Assembly (NCBI GenBank): GCA_023055355.1
Contig: JALJCS010000010.1
Location: forward strand, 25,311,001 to 25,375,000
Source of the DNA: Agelaius tricolor
Taxonomy: Eukaryota; Chordata; Aves; Passeriformes; Icteridae
Reading direction: 5' to 3'
DNA length: 64,000 nucleotides
Shown here piece by piece: positions 11,481 to 22,519 of this stretch (its first letter is position 1; each line of letters starts with the position of its first letter). The notes beneath the pieces were generated by a model. That model worked only from the letters and a program-made list of their open reading frames with translations. It had not been told where the DNA came from and searched no databases. Both the position numbers and the translations under genes were made by a program.

Positions 11481-12830
11481 CAGCAGCATTATTGTGCGCG
11501 GCTGGGGGTAAATTATTCCTTATGTAACTTTTATTTAACATAGCAACTTCCCTTGTAAATCACACTGCTCAGGCCCCAGTCACTGCAGGGACATTGCCAA
11601 TCAAGGCTGTGACAGAAGTAATGCCAGATCCGAATCAAACATACAAACCCTTCTGAGGTTACTCAAAACGTGCTCAAGAGCTTTTCAGCAGGGCTGGGTC
11701 TGCAGGCTCACAGCATGTGCTTGGGCCACTTCTGGTTTGTTACTCAGATTCCTCTGCAAAGGAGGGCTGGGGCTGTCCCACAGCATTACAAGGTTTCTAT
11801 TTATTCCCACAGAACTGAATAGAGGTTCTCATGCTGCCTCTCCACTCAAATGCTTTGGAGCAACAAGAATCATTAACACATCAGGGAAAACAGAAGTCTT
11901 CTCTATACATTCACAATTTCCTAAAAATTGTATCATCAAACCTGGCCAGTAGCCATCTCTCTCTGCTGTTGTTTGTTTTCTCCTACCCTCTGTGCTCTGC
12001 TTTGTCTTGGGGAGCAGCTGCCCCACAAATCTCTCTTCTGTTTCAGGAGGGCTCAGCACTGAGTTACTGCCAGCCCCAGATGTTGTAACAGGTACAACGT
12101 GTAAGGGTGACCTAGCACCACGAGGCCATTTAAAATGCAGCCACTGGGATTTGTGGCAAACTGTTTCAGGTTCCAGCTTGGAAGTGACTTGTCACCATAA
12201 GAACTCAGTCTCTTGTTGTCATTTCCAGCATGAGGCTGAACTCAAATGGTGTCTGTCCTACAGAGTTACAAATCCCATTTTAGCCTCTAGGTTCCTCTGA
12301 ACCTTAACAGATGTGCTGTGAACCTCAGTAAGTAAAGCAAGTCCCAGGCCTGGGAAATGAAACGAAAACTGCAAGTAGAATTTTATTGCCTAGAAACTGC
12401 TCTGGAATCTGGACCCACAGGAATTTGCCCAGCACACACATAGTTTTTCCTATCAGCAGAGCACCTCATTATCCCTTGTGACTGACAGGGCACTGCAGCG
12501 TCACAGAGTCCTCACCTCCAGCACAACACAGAGACATTCAGCACAACTGTGAGAGTTCTCCCCAGAGAAACATTCCTGCAGACACCCATGGGGCAGAGTT
12601 CTCACAAATCTGCCAAGCACCAGCTCTCCACCCTCTGATTCCATCTGTCTGAGGCCTGAATCAGCTCACAGTGGCCTGGGTTTTTGTTCCATTTTTCCTG
12701 CAAGCCATGGAGCCCTAAGTTACTGCATTAGGCAAAGGAAGCTGAGACCACAACTGCCCTGAGCAGCTCATATGCAAGACAAGGAAGGAAAAGGCTGGAG
12801 AAGGATTATCCCTACAACTGCAGTACTGAA
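11481..12830. other. Non-coding stretch, nothing recognised
   Basis: There are several short open frames but no recognisable protein. A weak acceptor/donor pair, TCTCTTCTGTTTCAG and ACAG|GTACAA, brackets about 45 bases near 12,045-12,091, but one frame holds a stop and nothing else supports it as an exon. Confidence 0.5.
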
Positions 12831-12834
12831 AGAA

Positions 12835-12958
12835 CATGGAGATTAACCAACTCCTTGGGGTCACACAAGCATCTGTGGCAAAGGCAAGAATTAAACCAGA
12901 ATCCTCCAAGTCCTGTGCTAGTGCCCTTACCACAGGCCTTTCCTCTCTGCCTCTAATG
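12835..12958 (-). repeat. MIR/CORE-SINE-like fossil, antisense
   Basis: The plus strand reads as the reverse complement of the SINE head: AGATTAACCAACTCCTTGGG, GGTCACACAAGCATCTGTGG, GCAAGAATTAAACCAGAATC, CTCCAAGTCCTGTGCTAGTG, CCCTTACCACAGGCC. The order (gtcacacag, then aacccag, then 'ccagtcctgtgctc', then 'ttaccac') matches the family across more than 110 bases. This is one of the two clearest MIR-like copies in the window, along with the one at 17.4 kb. The call rests on family recognition by eye. Confidence 0.7.
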
Positions 12959-14660
12959 GAGTGTCTTCACCTTTCAAGTGCAAAACAGGAAAAGTGGCAA
13001 TGCTGCTTTGTTCCCTTCCTGCAGCACAAGCAGAAAATGAGAGTTACAGCACAGCCAGGTGGGACTGAAAACAGAGCACTTGGAGCAGCTGTGTCAAGTG
13101 GGCAAACTTTTTTGACAATTAATGAAGATGTGCTACAGCCAGAGACCTCCTTTCCCTCAGCTGCAAGCTGCTTCCAGCTCCTGAAGTGCTTGGATCACTT
13201 CCCCATTCCCTCTCTGTAGCATATCTGGCAGAGTTATGTAGATGTGGACATTTGAGCAAGCAGAGCTGATTTACCTTCACTTGCTTTGCTTCTCACAGTG
13301 CCTGCATCCCCTCTGAACATCTGCTTTGTGTTTTATAGCAGTTTTAATTGGGAGCAGTGCTGAATGCTTACTAACTTTGGCATTTTCTTTGAGTTCCACA
13401 GTAAGGCTCCAACACTATTTTTTATTTCTAACTGGACAACTCTGCCAGGGCAAACCTGAAAGCACGGCTGAGGCAGGTAACTGCTGACACTCTGCAAGTC
13501 TTTTGAGAGAGTGCCCACACAATCATTTTCCTCTTGGTTTCCTCCTTGAGAGGTGGGACAGAAAGAAGAAAATGCATTTGATCTTCCTAAATTGTGAGGC
13601 TATGGTGATGTGTGACTACATCTCTTCTTCAGCAGAATGGGATAACCATATTTTTAAAATCAGTCTTGAAACATCAAATTAAGAAAATCAAATCATATAA
13701 TCAAAGCAGAGACTGATCTATGCATCCCTGAGTAATTTTTGTCAGGGCCAGATATTTCAGATGACTACTATTCACTCTCTCTGCTGACAGAATTTAGCTG
13801 CCATATCTGGAGGTTTCTTAAATGTAAACCTCACATCAAAATGACGTGAACAAGCCAACTTTATTAGTCTGGAAATGAAACAAAATGTCTATGATTTCTG
13901 ATTTGATTTCCATTCTGAAATATACATAAAAGTTACTGATAGACCAGTGCAGGCTTGGCACAGGGCAATCATTATGTTCATTTTCAGAATCCTGAAAGTC
14001 CTGATAATAAAATAAATAAGCCAATTTCTCTGTGAAGTGGTAAAGAAACAAAGCAATTGGCACCCGACATTCTCCGCCCAGCCTCAGACTGCCTTTCTAC
14101 AGAAAATAGGTTGTTTCCAAACAAAACCACTTTCCAAGCTTGCCACAACAGCCCTGCTTCATGCTTAAAACAATTTCTGCATGCATTTAAGCCTCCTTAT
14201 GGACTTTGGTGGAAATCCTATGCTCTCCATGACAGGGACTGAACTCGGAGCCAGTCAAGTTTTCAAACTTTGTTTTGAGGTCCCAGATTCACACAGTACC
14301 AGGGCTCCAGGCAATAACTCCCCTGAGTATAAGCCAGACAGATCTAAGGCTGGTTATGACCCTTTATACAAGCTCAAGCACAGCAGAAACTATGAGCTTT
14401 AATATAAAAACAGGGGAAAATCATGACAGTGAGCATCTGAAATGCCATCAGAATCATCAGTGCCGTTTTTCATATGTCACTGTGTCATTACATCACAGTT
14501 TGGTGGACTGGAGATGGGTCCATGACCAAGTCTAATTCCAGTCCTAACATCCTCTCCTCAGACTGAATTCAGTCTTCATTTAATGAGCTGCAGTGTTAAT
14601 GATTTACTTCCAAGGACACCAAGTCTCTAGTTGGTTTTTTATATGGCTTGAGGCATATGT
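12959..14660. other. Non-coding stretch, nothing recognised
   Basis: This is AT-leaning sequence with only short open frames (up to 86 codons). No recognisable repeat or exon was seen. Confidence 0.5.
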
Positions 14661-14770
14661 TCAATAGGATCATAATATTTACCTACCTCACCAAAGTGGT
14701 GGGAGATTTAATACACCAACTTGCACTTTAATGCAATACAAAAAGATAATGTCTGAAGCAGTTTCAGGCA
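14661..14770 (+). repeat. Possible MIR-like 3' fragment, sense
   Basis: ATCATAATATTTACCTACCTCACC followed by GTGGGAGATTTAAT resembles the 'ataatagtacctacctcatagg...gtgaggattaaat' part of MIR-type SINEs. The match covers only about 60 bases, so the call is tentative. Confidence 0.35.
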
Positions 14771-16139
14771 CTACCCTCAACCTCCCCATTCTGTTTTTAA
14801 GGCTCAAAAAAATCACGTATTTTTGTGATGTTCTTTCCATTTTGTTCTACACAAAAAGGTAATGAACTAAAGGTAAAAGCATTAGAATCCAAACAGCCCC
14901 AGTTTCCAATACTGCAAATTCACAGCAAAACCAGGCTGGAGGGAATGCAGCTAATTTCTTTTTCATGTTGTTTTGTGTATCAAGCCAGTTAATAAAGAAA
15001 AAAATGAATTAAAACTTTGTCAATCACAACTTTGACCAGAAAAAGAAGACAAAAAGAAATCCACAGAATCTTCCTTTCCTTGTTTTATGAGCAGCATTTA
15101 TTACAGTACTCAGGTAGGGTTTTTAAGAAAGTAAGTTGAAAATCAAAAAGGCAAAACTGATTTCTTGGTTGAAAACAACTCCTCATTTGTGTTTGCAACT
15201 CATTTTGAAGATGTAAATGATTACTGTAAGTGTTAAAACATTATTCCTAACTTTACTGGGAGAGAACTTCAGCACAGGTGAACCACTAGAGAGGAACAAA
15301 GCAAACTGGCTGGCAGTTCTGGAAAACTGTAACCCAAGAAGTGCCCATGATGCACTCTGACCCTGCACACAGGTGGATCTTTATATCTTCAAGCAGTAAA
15401 CTTAAGACACAGCTATGAGAAGCAGACTTAACTCTTACACAGCCATTTTCATCCTCATACTTGAAAGCAGTATTTACCCAGAACTCTGCATTACTAGATC
15501 TGTTTTCCATGATGGGACATGGGTGGGGAACACACAAGAGTTAAGGCTGTAACTGGATGACCAAGTCCCAGCTCAATATTGTGGGCACATGGCTGTGCTG
15601 CCTGTCCTTGTCACACCAGGGAGTGTAAACGTGCAGGAAGACCTGGCCAAATCACTTATTAAAAAAATCACTTAGAGACTACAAGCTCTACAGGAAAAAC
15701 TAAGGAACTGCTGTCTGCTCAACAAGGAGACAAGACTAGGAGGATCATGTCCAACTTGGATGGGAAAGAAGTGTCTAATTGTGCCCGGGCCAATCCTCCT
15801 CTGAGCATTTTTGAATCCTTTCACCTACATCCACCCATCTCAGCTGTTTGCCTATTCTTTAATATCTCCAGTAAAACATTAACATAGGAGCACTCGGAAC
15901 AGAAGTCAATCAAACAGGAAATATTCACTCCTCTCCATGCCTTCCCAAATACAAACAGCTTTTCCCCAGTGCTCAGTCAACATCCCAAACACTCCTCCCT
16001 TTCTTTAGGAAACACCTGAGCAAACAGGTGTGTCTAACAGATGCTCTCAGGTCCAGCAAATCCCTGAGAAGTAGCTCATGGCTAAGCTGTCCTAACAGTT
16101 GATCCCTTTTCCATCTTTGGGTGAAGACAGGACTCATAG
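14771..16139. other. Non-coding stretch, nothing recognised
   Basis: A-rich segments lie near 14,990-15,060. Open frames up to 83 codons are present on the minus strand (15,286-15,537), without recognisable domains. Confidence 0.5.
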
Positions 16140-16305
16140 GAGACCCAGCAGGCAATGCTCTGTAGACCAGAAGCTCTGGTTTCATTTCCAGATCTGGGTT
16201 GTTGACCTGTGGTGCACTGGCACAGGTCTGTCAGCCTCTGCCTCCCAAAGTGCATTCATTATTTAAACAACAAGCCCTTGGGAAAGATATTGCTGCTATC
16301 TAAAT
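16140..16305 (+). repeat. Probable MIR-like fossil, sense
   Basis: The blocks GCAATGCTCTGTAGACCAGA, CTGGTTTCATTTCCAGATCTG, GACCTGTGGTGCACTGGCAC and GTCAGCCTCTGCCTCCCAAA follow the SINE order 'agcactggactgg..gggttcaaatcccagctctg..gacct..cctctgcctcag'. The 3' half is too diverged to follow with confidence. Confidence 0.45.
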
Positions 16306-16689
16306 GAGGGAGGACAGGCTGTGACTACATCAGGCAATTTAGGAGCAGTGCTAAAGTGCAGGAAGGATGGGAGAGCTACCAATGCCTTTTTAGCATTTTC
16401 CCACCTTGGAAAATCTGCAACCATCTGAAGCCATCTCCCAGGACGTCAGGACATGTTTATAGCTGCCTATTGTAACAGATCCTGGCTTCTGCCAGACCTT
16501 CCTGGGTGTTAACCAAAACAGCATAAATACTAGAAGGCTGAGAGCTGTCTCAAAAGATCAAATAATTTCCATCTGTAACTCAACAGAGTATTTGAACCCA
16601 AGGCTACTGAAATGAATGGCTGATATCAGACATCCGCTGCACGACCCACATCACTCTCCCACACTGCTCTGACCTCAGCTGAAACCATT

Positions 16690-17110
16690 TGCAATTTTAC
16701 TTCTTCTGCATTGGCAGGGATTAATGATTGATCATGGACCTTCACCATGAATCTCTGGGCTCCTGTCAGCCAGTGTCACAAACTTAACATTATCTAATTG
16801 TAAGTTTTCCCATTTAATTGCAATATACACCTGCTCAATGTCCCTCTGTGTGTGAAAAAGCATCATACTTCATTTAAAAAGCCCTCATTTAAATTCAACA
16901 GCTAGCTGCACAGATTTAACCATTAAACTGATTTATGTTGCATAAAAGATCAAACCAGATCGCACCTTGTGGCCAAATAACCATAAAAGGTTTCTGTAAA
17001 GATCATTAATTCACCTCCCTGGGCAGTTAGTTTAGCAGTAAATATGACTTAGATGACTTTATCCAGTTAACCTTAATCAATTTGTTATTATGATTAGTCG
17101 CCCTAAATAA
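16690..17110. promoter_or_regulatory. Candidate conserved enhancer, homeodomain-motif rich
   Basis: Over about 400 bases there is an unusual concentration of homeobox-type cores: GGGATTAATGATTGATCATGG, TATCTAATTG, TTTAATTGCAATAT, AGATCATTAATTCACC, ACCTTAATCAATTTG and TATGATTAGTCG. GATGACTTTATCC is also present. The block has no open frame, no simple repeat and no transposon features. This density and the intact appearance resemble deeply conserved developmental enhancers. Conservation itself is not visible here, so this is inference. Confidence 0.35.
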
Positions 17111-17434
17111 CAGAAATGTGAGAGGGGAAGGTGCTACAGTTCAGACCCTGGTAATGAACAGGCTGCTGGTGTGCTGACCCCAGATTCCCACACTCCTGGG
17201 AAACAGGAATCCATCCTCTGCCTGCACCTCAGGGGACCTCAGCCAACCTGTGCTGGGGAGAGCATCTCAAAGGCTGATCCTTTTCAGTGGCCTGCAGGTA
17301 CGCAGCTCCCACCATCACAACTCAAGAAAGAGAAGGGGCAGAGGGGGACAGAAGGCAGGAACAGCCCATTCACCTCATGCTACGAGGAAAGCTGGCCCAG
17401 TCGTCCACATACCAGCTTGAAACCTGGCAAGGTT
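17111..17434. other. Non-coding spacer, nothing recognised
   Basis: This is short, slightly GC-richer sequence with an 88-codon open frame (17,171-17,437, plus) overlapped by a second frame. No domain is visible. Confidence 0.45.
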
Positions 17435-17618
17435 TAATTTGGCAGACCTTGCTCTGTCACAGATTTCCACAGTGACCTTGGCCAAGGTATTTCATCTCAC
17501 TGTATCTCAGCTCCCCAGCTGTTAGGCTGAGATGACAGTGCTTCCATCTCTCACAGGAGTGGTCTTTAAGTTTGTGAGGCATTCAAACATCACAGCTCTG
17601 GGAGCCATAAAAACTCCT
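17435..17618 (+). repeat. MIR/CORE-SINE-like fossil, sense
   Basis: Nearly the whole 3' two-thirds of the element can be followed: GCTCTGTCACAGATTTCC, AGTGACCTTGGCCAAGGTAT, TTCATCTCACTGTATCTCAG, CTCCCCAGCTGTTAGGCTGA, GATGACAGTGCTTCC, CTCACAGGAGTGGTCTTTAA and GTTTGTGAGGCATTCAAACA, then GGGAGCCATAAAAACT. These are counterparts of the 'tgaccttgggcaagtca', 'cctcagttccccatctgtaaaatgggga' and 'ctcacaggggtgttgtga' blocks. This is the clearest MIR-like copy in the window. Confidence 0.78.
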
Positions 17619-17644
17619 TAAGTAGGTAGATCCATCACCCTGGA

Positions 17645-17735
17645 TGCTCCATTCTCCTCTCACCCTGCATGGCTCCATTGACTTCAACCCATTTAACCTG
17701 TCACGGAGGATGTGAAATCAGATTCAGGCCCTTGA
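17645..17735. repeat. Ancient amniote dispersed-repeat fragment (unnamed family)
   Basis: CTCCATTCTCCTCTCACCCT, then GGCTCCATTGACTTCAACCC and CAGATTCAGGCCCTTGATC are the hallmark phrases of an old repeat common in birds and turtles: 'gattctcctctca', 'ccattgacttcaatgg', 'gattcaggccc'. I cannot name the family with certainty. It abuts the MIR-like copy on its left. Confidence 0.5.
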
Positions 17736-19390
17736 TCTGGCAAAGGGATTGCCTCTTCCTCAGAGTCACTGCAATAACCAGCAGAATGGGACCCAGTGGT
17801 GTCTACAGCAATGTAAGTGATCATCAGTACTAAAGGAAATAGGTCCATATCTCGGCCACCAAAGTTATTCACACCTGAGAAAAGCGCATTATACTGACAG
17901 CCATGCAAACTGCTGGTATCAACTGACTGCCTTTTACACCAGTTTGGAAATAGAGGGAAGAGAAGGTGAGAAGGGGCTTAAATCATAACTCTCATACTGG
18001 TACAGGTCAGCAGGAAATTCATGCAGTCAGTGGAACAATATTGGTGTAAGGAAGAAAACAGGACTTGAGGTGTTTGGGTGTCTGCCCCCAGTCTCCCGTG
18101 GGGCAGAGCCTTGCTCCTGTCACAGCTGTACTTGGTATGCAGTCAGCACATCAGTAAATCATCACTCCCTGCATGAAAGGGCTCATTCTGTCTGTGTGCA
18201 TTTCTCTGTCTGTGTGTTCACTCTCATCAGCGCAAGGAAAGCACTTTATCCTTCATTTTTATGCTCAGCCACGTGCTTCTCCAGCCTTCCCACATTGTGC
18301 ACACAAGTAAGAATGCAGAACGCTTCTCTTTTCAATATCCACAGATCTCCACCTACCAGGGAAAGGACTCCAAACTCACACCTGTGTTCAGCATGAAGTG
18401 CTGGACACTTTCTCATAAACTCAGTTCCTACTTCAGTGTTTGGTCTGAAGAGAAAACAAGGTAATCATCAAAACCAGTCAGTAAGGACCTTTTTACTGAC
18501 CCCACAGTCTTTAGCTGAGATTCTCTGTGTTCAATTATTTCAGTCATTATCACTAAACAAGAGGTTCAAGCATACCTGCAACCTTCAAAGCTGCTAATAT
18601 GGAACACAGGACATGAGAACAGACAATGTAATTCACTTGGGAAATGTCACATGCTAATAGAGAGCCCTTCCTCCAATGTCAATGATTTTTTCCGTGAACT
18701 GGGTTGCATGATCATATGTTCTTGGATGTAAGTTTAGCTTGCTACAAGTGAAGAAGGGGATTATAGATTTGTACAGCATCCAGGAAATCTCTGTTCCTAT
18801 GAAAATAGTTTGCACTCTTTGGATGTGGCTGCAGAATGGTGGCCAAAGCAGTATTGTGGAAACTATATAGTCTATCCCCATTTTAGGGACATTTCCAAAT
18901 CCACGGAAATTAGGGCACCAATAAAGTCCAAAAATGAAATCTAATGGATTTTAAGAAAAGTAGGGCCTCACTTTTAAGCATTTAAGAAGCATTTACTTCA
19001 AATTCAGCATATGTCTAGGGGTCATCGATTTCAGTGGTGCTTATTTGTGGGTCCAAGTTCTGTCTTGATCTGGGATCTGAAAGCTTCAACATTAGAAAGA
19101 AAATGCAGAGAGACTTTTCATTTTTATGATTAAAGGCATCACATCAATCTCATATCAACAAGGAGTCTTTATTTATAGAATATGATATTAAATCTGGATT
19201 CCTTTCAAATACTGGGAGTATTTTGTTACACTATGCATCCAGGTGCTACATGTGATTTTGACAGACAGGCTCATCTGAGAGGTGCCAATTAAGAAACACT
19301 CTCAGAAGCAGAACGTGACAAAAGTCACAACATCATCAGAGAAGGAATGTGTTTTCTCTCACAGGAGGAGATATCAGTGAGGAAAAAGTT
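17736..19390. other. Non-coding stretch, nothing recognised
   Basis: There are open frames up to 108 codons (18,070-18,396, plus) with low-complexity, unrecognised products. No repeat was identified with confidence. Confidence 0.5.
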
Positions 19391-22300
19391 CGTTCATCTC
19401 CTCCAACAATATATGAATACCTCCCCTCAATTACCCCATTACTCCTTTACTAACTATAAAGAGACATCATGAAGAAATGAATATATATTACATTTCTATT
19501 TTACATAATACATCTCCATCATTACTAATGAGTTAGAGAGAGTTAAAACTCGATGAAATGGTTGTTGATTTTTTATCATCATGTTTGCTTTTAAACTTGC
19601 TGGAGTGCTTAAGCAGGCCTGTGAGTTCCACATTTGTTCCTAATTTGCTCTGAAGGCGGGGGGCCAGTGGCAGGGCAAAACAGGCAGTGTCTGGCACTTC
19701 TGCTTATTTTCAGATAGAGTTTAAGGCAGGAGTCCAGACCTGGAGGGTGTTTTAAAATACTGATCTTGAATTTGTACAGTACTTTCCTTGGGAAGATATA
19801 ATGGTGTCTTATACACTATGGCCACAATTCTACACTGAATTAATTCAGGCCTCATATATGAAAAAGGATGAATTGGAGAAGGATTGGAGCTAGAGATCAC
19901 TGTGGCCACTGCTTAATACACATTTGCTGTTAAATGGTACAGAGAAGAAAATCCTACATGAATTCTTAGTCTATTATATCTGCAAGAAATAACTATGCAA
20001 AATGGAACAAGGACCTCTTCATTTCTGAAAAGTGCTAAGTGATAGTTAATGATTTTAAATGTCAGAAACTTTATTTACGTATTTTGGGGAGGACTAGTGA
20101 CACCATGCCTGACCAATTCATCAGGAATTCCTCTCTCATCCATGTCATCATCTGCCAACACCTTTAAAGAGTCTTTCTCTAGGACCAGACCTATTCAAAT
20201 ATAAATTCCTATACAAGTTCTGGCAAGGGCACAATGTGCCCAAGGCTGTGACTACACACTGCTGGGAGCTGGGGCTTTCTGTCCTGCTGATCACTGAAAA
20301 TGGCCCAATTCACCCCCTCCAGTCATGTCTTTTAGACAAGACCTGTTGCTGACTCACATCCTGCCAAAGAAGTAACAATCTCATGCAAGAATCATCTCTG
20401 ACCCTCAAGATGCTTCCTACTGGGTGTGTACAACCCAGACCTCACCTGCAGCATGAAGTAGGGAGGTGCTTGTTTATGCTACTAAACTCACTAAGCAAGA
20501 AGCTTGGCAATGCAAGCTTCTTTTTACATATTTCATCTATACCTTAATGTAATGGAAAGACAAGATTTTTAGCAATAAAGCCATCAATGTGTTTTCAAGT
20601 TCCTTGGTGCAAGCCCCTTGATGGTTGGTTTTTCTTGTGATCTCAAGTGAATTGCCTTTTAAACTTTCCTATTTCTGAGAGAAAGTAAAAGATCCCATTT
20701 TGCTGGGCAACAACTTTAATTCCTTGTTTTGTCAACCTCAGGCAAGGGTAGCAGGTTAATTGCTGTTTTTATTGGTATAATGAATGCCAATTATAAGGTA
20801 TGTGTTAAATTCCTATGTTCTAGCTATGTGAAAAAAAAACTGATCAAATATACCCTCTGCATGCTGCTATCCAAAGTAACAAGAAGTTGGAATATCCCAG
20901 GAAACAGAAAACAACAACAACAAAATGAAAATCATAAAGACACCTCACTACTGTCAATCAGCATGGATGCTGCATGGCCAGCTCTGAGACAAAGCTGAAA
21001 AGATCTGCACCAGCTCCCCAGATCTCATTAGGCTGAGCTTACATGCTCAGTCCCCACAGAAGTCCTTTACAAGCAAATCCTAAGTGTAAGGAAATCTTTC
21101 TGTACATGAGGCCCATGGGGGCTGCAGCCAAAGAGCTCTTTGAGTGCTCTGCTGGTTTGGACCCAGCCCCAGCCACATTTCCTGCTTCCAGCTGTGCCAG
21201 AACCATTCCTGACCCCCTGTTCAGTGTGCTGGTTACAGCACACATTCTCCCCTCTCCCACGGGAACTACAAGTGTCTTGTGGGCCACCCTGACCACACCT
21301 GTAACATGATTATGGCCTGAAAGAGCTCACAGAGCTACATGCCAGTTTAAGAAGCTTATAAATGGACTTGGCAGACAAGAAAAAGTGTAGGATTTAACAT
21401 TTTTCTTCTTTCTTTAAATGTGAAAACACTTTGCAGATGCAATTAACCCTGTTTGGTCATCTTTTTCTGCCACTTCAGGCAGCTATGTAATATTTTTATT
21501 CAAATTGCTCCTTTGGTGTAAAGTTTCTCTTCAGAGAGTTTTTTTCCAATTTTCCCTCCCTCTTCAAGTGGTCTTAAAGAAAGGACTTGGTCAGCTGGAC
21601 TTCAAATGACCCTTGAATGCTGTGCTTATTTTCACAGCAGGATGCTTCAACTGCTTCATCAAATAAGTCTCAAGCTGACAGGTTTGTTGATTGGGAAAGC
21701 AAAGTCTCAAACTGAGGGTAAAGGGTATGTCACAAATATTAGTGTAAGTACGGTGAAGGCCCTATATCCTTGCAGAGAACAGTGTTTGCCCTAGGCTAAA
21801 GTCTGTGCTAATATTTTGAATTTATATCACATCTTCTCAGCTGATCTTACGGGAAAAAGGCCAATTGGATTTTATAGCTCAACAGCTAATAGGATTCTAC
21901 AGGATTTGGTGAAGAAAGAAACTGCCGTTATAGGTTTAACTATCCTGTAACAAGGAATATAGAGCTGTGTTAAATTTCAATATTTTATAAAATATTTGCA
22001 CTGAAAATAGAGCTTCAAATCCATGTTATGTGTTAATAGTTTAAAATTAAATACTTGGATGCCTAGCTGCTGCTGAACCACATACTGAGAAAAATAAGTT
22101 ATCCTATAATTTTATAGCCTGAATCTCTGACATCTGCAGTATCTTCCACCCCAGGTGTTCCCTTTGCTTTGGAAATTTGGATTCACAAAAAGAAAACTGG
22201 GACTCTGCAAAAGCTTAATCCAGAACCAAGGTAGATCAAAATGAATTCAGGCACTACTGCTTATAGAAACATCCACTGTGGTGTGTGGCACACTAATAGG

Positions 22301-22519
22301 CACTGGGCTGATAGCACCAGTTATTTCCTCTCCTGAGGGAGAGCAACATCTGGGCTCCCCCCAGTCATGTGTGAGCCTCCTTTTTTTAGTGCCACTGGCA
22401 CCTGCAGACAGGGACATGGCAGCCTGAGCTTCTCCTTCAGTACAGAGAGCTCCCAGGGGCAGTCAGCACTGCAGCTGCCCAGAGGCAAGTGGTAACACCA
22501 CAAGATACCAAGAGCTTGT
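19391..22519. other. Non-coding stretch, AT-rich in part
   Basis: The segment 19,390-19,650 is AT-rich with TAAT-type cores and no open frame. The rest is ordinary non-coding sequence with open frames under 90 codons. No repeats could be named. Confidence 0.5.

Noticed and set aside
12045..12091. Possible 45-base micro-exon between TTTCAG and ACAG|GTACAA
   Set aside because: The splice signals are only moderate, one frame contains a stop, and no neighbouring exon was found to pair with it.
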